A stretch of 32,055 nucleotides of DNA from Dysgonomonas sp. 521 (GTDB lineage Bacteria; Bacteroidota; Bacteroidia; Bacteroidales; Dysgonomonadaceae): positions 1-32,055 of the forward strand of contig NZ_QVMO01000050.1 in assembly GCF_010501055.1 (NCBI RefSeq). Reading direction: 5' to 3'. Positions within the stretch are counted from its first letter, which is position 1. Every line of letters begins with the position of its first letter. Of the stretch, positions 8,407 through 15,939 are shown in pieces. A model generated the notes under the pieces. The model saw only the letters and a list, made by a program, of their open reading frames with translations. It had not been told where the DNA came from and made no database searches. A program made the translations under genes and the position numbers.

Positions 8407-10050
8407 TTATTGCCATGCCGGATCTTGTTTGCAATCCAGATTATTTCTCATTTCGAATTCAGGAATAGGTACAGTATAGTATCTCTCAGGGAAAAAGCGG
8501 TCAGCCTTGTCGCAGTCAACAATAGAATAGCTATATACACCGTCGTCTTTATTTATTTCCACGCCGTGCATACGTGTTCCATTCAATACTTTTTCTGCTT
8601 TTTTCCATCTTCTCAGATCCCAGTAGCGATGGCCTTCGAAAGCGAATTCACAGGCCTTTTCCTTCTGAAGATCTTCATAATAATCTTCCCAAGCATTTTT
8701 TTGCGGCAAATCAGGTAAGTTTACACTCTGACGGCTTCTTATCATGTTCAGATAATTGTATGCCGTTCCATAATCGTCTTTTCCCCGGGCATACGCTTCA
8801 GATAGAATAAGTAATATTTCGGAATAACGCATTTCTATCCAATACTGGTCTCCTTTTTCGGATACGAAATCCTTCACTTTATCTTCGAGGTATTTCCGAA
8901 TAAAATAACCAGTTACAGTCCTGTTCCGTTGGTTTCCATCAAAATATTCGATATATCCGTCGGCGCCTCCTACAAAACTTTCAATAAAGCGTCCTTTCCA
9001 CGGAGCCCCGTTATATAATACTGTGGCATAGAAACGCGGATCGCGGTTATCGTATGGATTAACATTATGCAAAGGGTTTTCCCAATCAAATTTTTCCCAT
9101 GCATCTCCTGTTTTGATATCGAACAGGGAAACAAGTTCTTCTGTAGGAGAAGCATAGCCTCCATAACGCTCTATATCGCCTGTAGGACAAAAATATTTAT
9201 CGAAATCGTTTGTCAGATCAGGTCTTTTATAATAAGTAGCCAATATTATCTCTTTGTTGTGAGGCTTACTAAATAGATCATCAAACTTATCTTCCAATCC
9301 ATACAGTTGTTTTTCTTTTGCTAAGGCTTCAACCTTTTTAGCTGCATTGATAGCGTTGTCCCATCGTTCGGCATATAAGGCCGACCTGGCCACAAGTCCG
9401 TAAACAGCTCCTCGAGTTATCCGTCCTGTATTGCTATCATCCCATGTTTCAGGCAAATCATTCGCTATGTTATTCAATTCGGTTATAACCCAATCCCATG
9501 ATTCTTCAAGGGTAGACCTCTTTTTATTCTTCTCGGCTGGCCCGTCTAAGGTTTCATTGCTAACCCTCAATACCACGCCTCCATGACGGATAATTAATTT
9601 ATGGTATAGAAATGCCCGTAAGAAACGTATCTCTGCCAGTCGTATTTTCAGTTGATCGGGGTTTATGTTTTCTCCATATTTTCCGGCATCAACAATGAAT
9701 TCATTCAGTTTTTTTATATTGATGTATGTGGCAGACCACGGGCTTACAGACTCGGCTGATGCAGGGGTCAGGTAGCTGGGAGATAAACATATACGATTGT
9801 GTTCGGTATCCATATATGTTTGCGAATACTTGAGTATATCCGAATAGCCGTCACTGAGATTTACACCGCCTATTTCTGAATACTGGTAAAGTGCCCCATA
9901 CAAACCATATACATACATGTCGAGGTTGTTGATATTCGCCCAGACCGTACTGCCTGAATATTTGTCGTGAGGGTCTATATCCAGTGTATCGTTACAAGAT
10001 GGCATACACAGCAGGAGAAAGGCGATATATATTAATATTGTTTTTTTCAT
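8407..10050 (-). CDS. susD: SusD/RagB family nutrient-binding outer-membrane lipoprotein
   Basis: A 547-residue lipoprotein (MKKTILIYIAFLLLCMPSC, Cys19). It shows the SusD pattern: an N-terminal half with TPR-like helices (AEIRFLRAFLYHKLIIRHGG, GRITRGAVYGLVARSALYAERW) and a C-terminal RagB/SusD half with MRYSEILLILSEAYARG, EKACEFAFEGHRYWDLRRWKKA and a C-terminal RYYTVPIPEFEMRNN. The role known for the family is to cap the SusC barrel and hand it the ligand. It begins 12 bp after the SusC stop, so the two are co-translated as a pair. The substrate cannot be read from the sequence. Confidence 0.96.
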   Translation of the reverse strand: MKKTILIYIAFLLLCMPSCNDTLDIDPHDKYSGSTVWANINNLDMYVYGLYGALYQYSEIGGVNLSDGYSDILKYSQTYMDTEHNRICLSPSYLTPASAESVSPWSATYINIKKLNEFIVDAGKYGENINPDQLKIRLAEIRFLRAFLYHKLIIRHGGVVLRVSNETLDGPAEKNKKRSTLEESWDWVITELNNIANDLPETWDDSNTGRITRGAVYGLVARSALYAERWDNAINAAKKVEALAKEKQLYGLEDKFDDLFSKPHNKEIILATYYKRPDLTNDFDKYFCPTGDIERYGGYASPTEELVSLFDIKTGDAWEKFDWENPLHNVNPYDNRDPRFYATVLYNGAPWKGRFIESFVGGADGYIEYFDGNQRNRTVTGYFIRKYLEDKVKDFVSEKGDQYWIEMRYSEILLILSEAYARGKDDYGTAYNYLNMIRSRQSVNLPDLPQKNAWEDYYEDLQKEKACEFAFEGHRYWDLRRWKKAEKVLNGTRMHGVEINKDDGVYSYSIVDCDKADRFFPERYYTVPIPEFEMRNNLDCKQDPAWQ

Positions 10051-10062
10051 CTTTCGTGTATT

Positions 10063-13000
10063 TTAAAAGGTTAAATTCAAACCAAAGCTAAAAGTCCTTT
10101 GCTGAGGATAATATCCGTTATTCACACTCGGGCTTTCAGGATCCAGATATTTAAATTTAGAAAAAGTAAGCAGATTGGTTCCTGCGATATAAACTCTCAT
10201 ATTCTGTATTCTTGCTTTACTTAATATTGATTGCGGTATAGTATAGCCTATCGACATGTTTTTGAGACGCAGGTAAGCTCCATCTTCTATCCACCACGAA
10301 GAGTCGAGGGAATTGCCTCCACTTGGGATCAGGGACAGCCTCGGATATCGTGCATTTGTATGTTCAGGAGTCCAGGAATCTTCCACCAGATAACGGGGGC
10401 TGTTATACCCGTTCCCGTAGAAGGCTGTTGTGAAAATCGTGTTGTCCGGTATTCCATGATCGTACATTCCACTAAGCATTATATCGTTCAGTGCTGCACC
10501 CTGCCACATCATCGACAGGTCGAAATTCTTGTACCTGAAATCGAAATTAAAAGCATACATCATTTCAGGCATATCAGGACGCGTGCCTACAGCCATATCG
10601 TCCTGCCGCGTAAGCTTACCATCGCCGTTCATGTCCCTGAACATAATATCGCCGAGTCTTTTATACCCACCGCCCGGAGGTGCAGGACTATTCCTTAATT
10701 GCTCTTCTGTCTGGAAAAGCCCGGTTGCCATATAAGTCAACCGTTGTCCTACAGATTTACCTATCATGCTTTGCCAAGGGTGGATACTTTCGGTTTCTAC
10801 CATAGACAGTATCCGGTTCTTGGAATAACTAAGATTTCCGGATATGGTATATTCAAAATCACGTATCCGGTTCCTGTGCGAAAGTTGGAGTTCAAATCCT
10901 TTTACATCTACCGATCCACTGTTCTCTATACTTGGGTAATTACCTCCCAATGAAGACGGGTAAACACCGCTTATGTTTTGTAAAATATCATAGGTATATT
11001 TGTAAAAGCCGTCTAATTCCACATTCAGCAATCCGTTCCACATGGTTAATTCAAATCCCAGATTATACATTCTTGTTTTTTCCCATGTGAGGTCTGTACT
11101 CGGATACGACGTTGAAGACATTAAAGCATAATAAGTAGAAAGTTTATTCCCCAACGCAATAACAGGCTGTGATGAGAGGTTGAAGTATTGCTTGTACAAG
11201 AATGGATTTACATTATCCTGTCCAAGAAGTCCGGCCGATGCTCTTAATTTCAGTTTATTTACATTACTGAATTTGTCTTTAAAGAAGTTTTCTTCAGACA
11301 CTACCCATCCTAAAGAAGCTGACGGGAAGAAACCCCAGCGGGAATGCTTCGGAAATTTGTATGAAGCATCCTGCCTGAAAGCCAGTTCAACCAAATATTT
11401 TGTAGCATATGAATAATTAATTCGCCCGACGTAGCCCGCCCGTACAGATTCATCTGATCCTCCTGAGTTTGGCACAGGCGGATATTCCTGGCCAAAAGAT
11501 AATTCGGGCAGATCGGTGAGAAGATAACCCCATCGCGACGCAAACATTGTATTGCTATTCCCTTTTTGCCACTCGAACAGAAATAATCCACCCACATGGT
11601 GTTTCCCGAAATCTTTATTATACTCGACAGATGGCCTTATCACCATATATTCGAAATTATCGGAATTCTGATACATACTTCCATTCGCCAGAAAACCATC
11701 GGATATAGTTTTCGAATATTCTGCGCTCTCCGGCAGATATGTGTATACAGTATAAGGGGTGGCGAAGTTCTTTGCATCGGAGTACTTCTTATCATAGCTA
11801 CCAAACATAGAAAGTTTAAGGCCATCGACAAAAGCCGGGGTATAAGATATCTGTGCAGAGGTTTCTATCATTGTATTTGTTCCTTTTTGGAATCCGCTAA
11901 GTTCGGCTGCGGCAAAAGGATTCAGTGTCATATAGGATGATCCTGTCGGCAAGCCTTTATATTCGAAAGGCAGGAAAGGATACATATACAATGCCTGCGA
12001 AATAGGATTAAAAAGAGACTGTTTCCCATAAGATATCGATCCCGGAGTATATGATTTTTCCATTCTCCCTGCAAGATTCAAGGAAATAGTCCAGTATTTG
12101 TTTGGATTCATATCCAGATTGGTGCGGGCATTGTAGCGTTCGAATTTCATGTCTTTTACGATACCATCCTGCTGCATCATGCCTATACTGGCAAAATAGC
12201 GTACATTCTCAGAACCACCGTTGAGCGATATATTATGTTGTGTGGTAGGAGCTACTTTATCGAGAAACTTTTTCTGCCAGTTTGTATTCTCCAGACCATC
12301 AGACGGATCACCGTTTGTCATCATCGCTATTTGCTCATCGGAAAACCATTTACGGTTCCCATCGAGTTCATTTGCTCTGTTGTGCCAGTATGCGTATTCT
12401 GTTCCTGTAAGGAATTCCGGTAATTGTGTATTCTGGGAAATTGTAACAGACCCGTTGTATGTGATCAAAGGTTTACTGTCTTTTTTTCCTCTTTTGGTAG
12501 TAACCAGAACCACGCCATGTGCACCTTTCACCCCATATACAGCAGCAGAAGCGGCATCTTTAAGCACAGATACAGATTCGATATCGTTAGGATCGATATG
12601 TCCGAACGCCCTTTCCACCCCGTCTACCAGAAAGAGCGGGCTTGAATTATTATATGTACCGTACCCGCGGACAAGCATTGTCGCATCATCAAGTCCCGGC
12701 TGTCCGCTGCCTTGCTGAAAGACTACTCCCGGAAGTTTCCCGGTCAGCAACTGGCTAACATTCGTCATGGGCACTTTTAGTATATCTTTGGACGAAACTT
12801 GTGCCACCGATCCGGTCACATGTATTTTTCGCTGTGTACTATAACCTACGACAACTACTTCTCCCAAAAGCTCAGGGTCTTCGTGTATTGTTATACTTAA
12901 TTCAGTTCTTCCTCCTATAGGATATTCCAATGTCTTATATCCTACATAAGTGATGATAAGAACCGCGCTGCCAGATACACCATCGAGGGTAAACTCTCCG

Positions 13001-13533
13001 TTTATATCCGTTAAAGCTCCTATTGTTTCGGCATTTTTCACCCGGATAGTCGCTCCGATCACAGGCTCTCCCTGATCGCTTATGACTTTGCCTTTTATTC
13101 GTTCTTCTATAACAGAATTACTTTCGGTTAATGTAGATGTTATCTTTTTTAGTGTTTTTAGGTTCTTCTCTTTATAGACGACTATTTGCTTTTCCAGTAT
13201 TTTATAAGTAATATCCGTACCATCCAGAATCCTTGAAAGAATAGTTTCTATAGATTCAGAATTCGTATCTACACTGACTTTCTTCTCAATATCTTTTCCA
13301 AGATTATCAGATAAGACGAATATAAATTCGCTGTTTCTTTCTATCTCACGGAAGACTTGCCTGATAGATTTTTCTTTCAGATGTAACGATAGCTTTTTCT
13401 CTTGAGAGTAGCTATTTCCCGCATAAGCAGTGAAAAAACAAGTAAAGGTTAACAAAACAAATACTTTCATGATTCTTAACATCCATTTAAGATTATTGGG
13501 CGGAGAACCTTTCCCAATATGATAATGTTTCAT
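10063..13533 (-). CDS. susC: SusC/RagA TonB-linked outer-membrane transporter with STN domain
   Basis: A 1156-residue TonB-dependent transporter. After a signal segment (about 20-44, ending NSYSQ) it has an STN domain (47-120: LSLHLKEKSIRQVFREIE and YKILEKQIVVYKE), then a carboxypeptidase-regulatory-like beta domain (about 147-228), the SusC signature EVVVVGYSTQRK, a plug (LLTGKLPGVVFQQGSG, LFLVDGVERA, SVSVLKDAASAAVYGVKGAH) and a barrel ending in FSFGLNLTF. The STN domain marks it as a transducer that contacts FecR in the periplasm, which fits the fecR gene immediately upstream and the divergent ECF sigma gene. It therefore senses as well as imports its ligand. No truncation is seen. The first Met is kept; a later one at residue 18 or 22 would also give a signal peptide. 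Confidence 0.97.
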   Translation of the reverse strand: MKHYHIGKGSPPNNLKWMLRIMKVFVLLTFTCFFTAYAGNSYSQEKKLSLHLKEKSIRQVFREIERNSEFIFVLSDNLGKDIEKKVSVDTNSESIETILSRILDGTDITYKILEKQIVVYKEKNLKTLKKITSTLTESNSVIEERIKGKVISDQGEPVIGATIRVKNAETIGALTDINGEFTLDGVSGSAVLIITYVGYKTLEYPIGGRTELSITIHEDPELLGEVVVVGYSTQRKIHVTGSVAQVSSKDILKVPMTNVSQLLTGKLPGVVFQQGSGQPGLDDATMLVRGYGTYNNSSPLFLVDGVERAFGHIDPNDIESVSVLKDAASAAVYGVKGAHGVVLVTTKRGKKDSKPLITYNGSVTISQNTQLPEFLTGTEYAYWHNRANELDGNRKWFSDEQIAMMTNGDPSDGLENTNWQKKFLDKVAPTTQHNISLNGGSENVRYFASIGMMQQDGIVKDMKFERYNARTNLDMNPNKYWTISLNLAGRMEKSYTPGSISYGKQSLFNPISQALYMYPFLPFEYKGLPTGSSYMTLNPFAAAELSGFQKGTNTMIETSAQISYTPAFVDGLKLSMFGSYDKKYSDAKNFATPYTVYTYLPESAEYSKTISDGFLANGSMYQNSDNFEYMVIRPSVEYNKDFGKHHVGGLFLFEWQKGNSNTMFASRWGYLLTDLPELSFGQEYPPVPNSGGSDESVRAGYVGRINYSYATKYLVELAFRQDASYKFPKHSRWGFFPSASLGWVVSEENFFKDKFSNVNKLKLRASAGLLGQDNVNPFLYKQYFNLSSQPVIALGNKLSTYYALMSSTSYPSTDLTWEKTRMYNLGFELTMWNGLLNVELDGFYKYTYDILQNISGVYPSSLGGNYPSIENSGSVDVKGFELQLSHRNRIRDFEYTISGNLSYSKNRILSMVETESIHPWQSMIGKSVGQRLTYMATGLFQTEEQLRNSPAPPGGGYKRLGDIMFRDMNGDGKLTRQDDMAVGTRPDMPEMMYAFNFDFRYKNFDLSMMWQGAALNDIMLSGMYDHGIPDNTIFTTAFYGNGYNSPRYLVEDSWTPEHTNARYPRLSLIPSGGNSLDSSWWIEDGAYLRLKNMSIGYTIPQSILSKARIQNMRVYIAGTNLLTFSKFKYLDPESPSVNNGYYPQQRTFSFGLNLTF

Positions 13534-13588
13534 AAATTTGTTTGATTTAATTAAATTATTGACTCAGATAAGTTTAATTTTATCGTTC

Positions 13589-13611
13589 GGACGGTACCGC
13601 AAATACCGTCC
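13589..13611. other. Hairpin between fecR and susC
   Basis: GGACGGTA (13589-13596) pairs with TACCGTCC (13604-13611) around a 7-base loop, in the 119-bp gap between the FecR stop and the SusC start. It could terminate or attenuate read-through from fecR so that susC depends on its own ECF-driven promoter. Confidence 0.5.
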
Positions 13612-13652
13612 ATTTTCATTTAAGGTGTTTTTCCATAGGCATTTACTTTTTT

Positions 13653-14843
13653 TTAAGGTTGCATACTTATATGAATTTTGTGTCCTTCCCTGGTATATCT
13701 TGCTGATGATAAAAGAGATATCGTAGTCAATACATTATCGAGATTGTCAGATAAATATATTTTCCCCGAACATTTTCTTTTTCGGATGTCATCAATGTTT
13801 TCATAGTCGAATGATAAATTGTAGTAGCGGGCTATCTGCGTTAAGACTTCGTAAACAGACGAATTGTCGAAGACAAGGTAACCGTCTTTCCAGCTTGTAT
13901 ATAAGGAAGTCTCAACTTCTTTTTTTGAGAATGAATTGTTATCCAATACAGCCATATCGTTAGGTATCAGTTTTATTTCACTTTTTCCGGCACTCGTTTT
14001 TACCCCTACACTACCCTGCACCAGAACTACCGATTGCAAAGTATTATCATAGGCTGACACATTAAATTCCGTTCCATAAACTTTTACATCAAAATTGGTT
14101 GTATGAACATGAAATGGCACATTCTTATCTTTAGTTACATCCGCATATAATTCTCCGGTAAGATAAATATCTCTTGTGGCACCTGTAAATGATGCGGGAA
14201 ACTCCAGAACAGAACCTGAGTTAAGCCAGATTCTCGTTCCATCGGATAATTTTATTTGAGATCGTTTTCCAAAAGGAACTATTAACTTATTATTCTTACT
14301 CCGGTCTGCTTTAATTTCGGTTTTGTTACCTTCCTCGTTTTGCAGCACTGTAATGGTATTATCATCACCTATTTGCACATAAATGTCATTGTTGAAAGTT
14401 GTAGTGCCGGAAGATGTTACTAAGCGTATTTCTTCATCATTTAGCTCTATGCCTTCTACCATAGATGCTACTTTTCCATCATCAGTACTTAAAGAGTTTT
14501 TCCGGGTGTAATAGAAACTAACACCAACTATTAGAATTATACATGCAACAGCAGCATAGTTTCTGATAGCCATTAATTTTCTTCTTCGCTTAACCTTAGT
14601 GTAAGTATCCTGTATCTGTTCGAGAAGCAGGCTTCTATCAGGCTCCTGTAATGATTCTTTATGTATTTCGAATCTCTCGAAATACTGAATTGCTTCTTCA
14701 AAAGCGCCGGATACGTCAGGATTAATTTTTAGATATTCATTCCATTCTGATTCTAAAGATTCGTCTTTTGTCAATCTCCACATTACAAAATCCTCATCCT
14801 CAATAAAATCGGAATATTTACTATACGCTTTCTTATCTTTCAT
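13653..14843 (-). CDS. FecR family anti-sigma factor
   Basis: A 396-residue inner-membrane protein. The N-terminal cytoplasmic part (1-90) is polar and helical and would bind the sigma factor. A single membrane helix is at about 95-112 (YAAVACIILIVGVSFYY). The periplasmic FecR domain follows (about 186-290: VPFGKRSQIKLSDGTRIWLN, YLTGELYADV, FHVHTTNFDVKVYGTEFNVS), then a C-terminal DUF4974-like domain (LVFDNSSVYEVLTQIARYYN), which resembles an STN fold and would meet the STN domain of SusC. It is divergent from the sigma gene and lies directly upstream of susC, the usual arrangement of trans-envelope signalling in Bacteroidota. Confidence 0.95.
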   Translation of the reverse strand: MKDKKAYSKYSDFIEDEDFVMWRLTKDESLESEWNEYLKINPDVSGAFEEAIQYFERFEIHKESLQEPDRSLLLEQIQDTYTKVKRRRKLMAIRNYAAVACIILIVGVSFYYTRKNSLSTDDGKVASMVEGIELNDEEIRLVTSSGTTTFNNDIYVQIGDDNTITVLQNEEGNKTEIKADRSKNNKLIVPFGKRSQIKLSDGTRIWLNSGSVLEFPASFTGATRDIYLTGELYADVTKDKNVPFHVHTTNFDVKVYGTEFNVSAYDNTLQSVVLVQGSVGVKTSAGKSEIKLIPNDMAVLDNNSFSKKEVETSLYTSWKDGYLVFDNSSVYEVLTQIARYYNLSFDYENIDDIRKRKCSGKIYLSDNLDNVLTTISLLSSARYTREGHKIHISMQP

Positions 14844-15181
14844 TCGATTATTAGATTTCAGTTACATTAGCGGATTGTAAGCAATAAGAATAAAGACAGA
14901 CATCCGCATTGTATAAGAAAGACGTATAAGGCAATTTTTTATACCCCTGTTTTAATAAAAAAATATAGAAAAATATATATTTAACAAAACGCCCAGCCCA
15001 ACTAATTGTTAATCAACGACTTTTATTTTCAAAAATAATTTTCCCATTTCTAGTTATTTCTGTTAAAAAAGGAATTACCCATCAACAAAGTCATTTTATC
15101 ATCGTATCATTGTACTTTCGTTACATCTTACATTCACTTTGACAACATAAATGTCATATAATAAAACTTGTATTGTATTCC
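14844..15181. promoter_or_regulatory. Divergent fecR/sigma intergenic region
   Basis: A 338-bp AT-rich gap with no open frame of note separates the divergent fecR and ECF sigma genes. A possible -7 box TACTTTCG (one mismatch to TAnnTTTG) lies at 15113-15120, facing the sigma gene. I see no convincing box facing fecR, which would fit control by the locus's own sigma factor, but that is only inference. Confidence 0.35.
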
Positions 15182-15742
15182 ATGACTCAAAGAAAATCAC
15201 CATTTATGGATATTGATATTTTATATAGAAATTATATAGATGATCTTTACTCATATGCCATTAGTATGGGATTTGACAGGCAAACGTCTATGGATGCAAT
15301 ACATGATGTATTTTATAAGCTGTGCACAAATGAAAAATACCTGGAGAAAGTCAACGATATGAAGTTTTTCATGTTGCGTTCTTTAAGGAATAGACTGATA
15401 GACATTCACAGGGCAAAAAAAGAATACACAGGTTTATCTCCCGAAGAAATTCCGTTCACGATACATATATCGGTAGAAGAACAAATAATACAAAATGAAG
15501 AAGATGAAAGAAACCGCATAAAAGTAGAACAGATATTAGATAATCTGACAGACCGCCAGCGGGAAATCATTTATCTGCGCTACATGCAGGAACTGGACTA
15601 TGAGAAAATCGCGGAAATGATGCAAATATCAGTCTCATCATGCCGTAAGTTAGTATACAAAACTTTGATTAAACTAAGGGAAGCGAACTGTACTTTATTC
15701 TTCGTTATAAATAGTCTGAATTATATCAGTCTTAGCAGCTAA
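15182..15742 (+). CDS. ECF-type RNA polymerase sigma-70 factor
   Basis: A 186-residue ECF sigma factor. Region 2 spans about 13-80 (LYRNYIDDLYSYAISMGFD, AIHDVFYKLC, FFMLRSLRNRLIDIHRAKK) and region 4 about 117-167 (DNLTDRQREIIYLRYMQEL, YEKIAEMMQISVSSCRKLVY). There is no region 3, as expected for ECF. The ATG at 15182 is chosen over a TTG nine bases earlier. A short hydrophobic tail (FFVINSLNYISLSS) follows region 4. It is divergent from fecR and would direct transcription of susC and downstream genes once FecR is signalled by SusC. Confidence 0.95.
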   Translation: MTQRKSPFMDIDILYRNYIDDLYSYAISMGFDRQTSMDAIHDVFYKLCTNEKYLEKVNDMKFFMLRSLRNRLIDIHRAKKEYTGLSPEEIPFTIHISVEEQIIQNEEDERNRIKVEQILDNLTDRQREIIYLRYMQELDYEKIAEMMQISVSSCRKLVYKTLIKLREANCTLFFVINSLNYISLSS

Positions 15743-15778
15743 TATAGAGTTTATATAACACAGAACAAGGCTTTTATG

Positions 15779-15808
15779 CTTACTTTTGGAGCCTCGGCCA
15801 AAAGTAAG
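15779..15808. repeat. Strong 11-bp hairpin downstream of the sigma gene
   Basis: CTTACTTTTGG (15779-15789) pairs perfectly with CCAAAAGTAAG (15798-15808) around agcctcgg. No T-tract follows on the plus strand. It may be a dispersed hairpin repeat or help to end the sigma transcript. Confidence 0.5.
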
Positions 15809-15896
15809 GAAAGCAATCTCTGATTGTGCGCAGCATAATAATTAAAGAACATATAGTTTAAACAAACTCAACTACTGCCCCACATTGTAAGTAAAA

Positions 15897-15921
15897 AATC
15901 CGTAGCTTGCGACTACGGATT
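15897..15921 (-). terminator. Rho-independent terminator of the 15940-18777 gene
   Basis: AATCCGTAG and CTACGGATT flank a 7-base loop. On the minus strand, the coding strand of the gene that ends at 15940, the hairpin is followed by a run of Ts. It lies 19 bp past the stop. Confidence 0.8.
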
Positions 15922-15939
15922 CAATTTATATTATCATTA

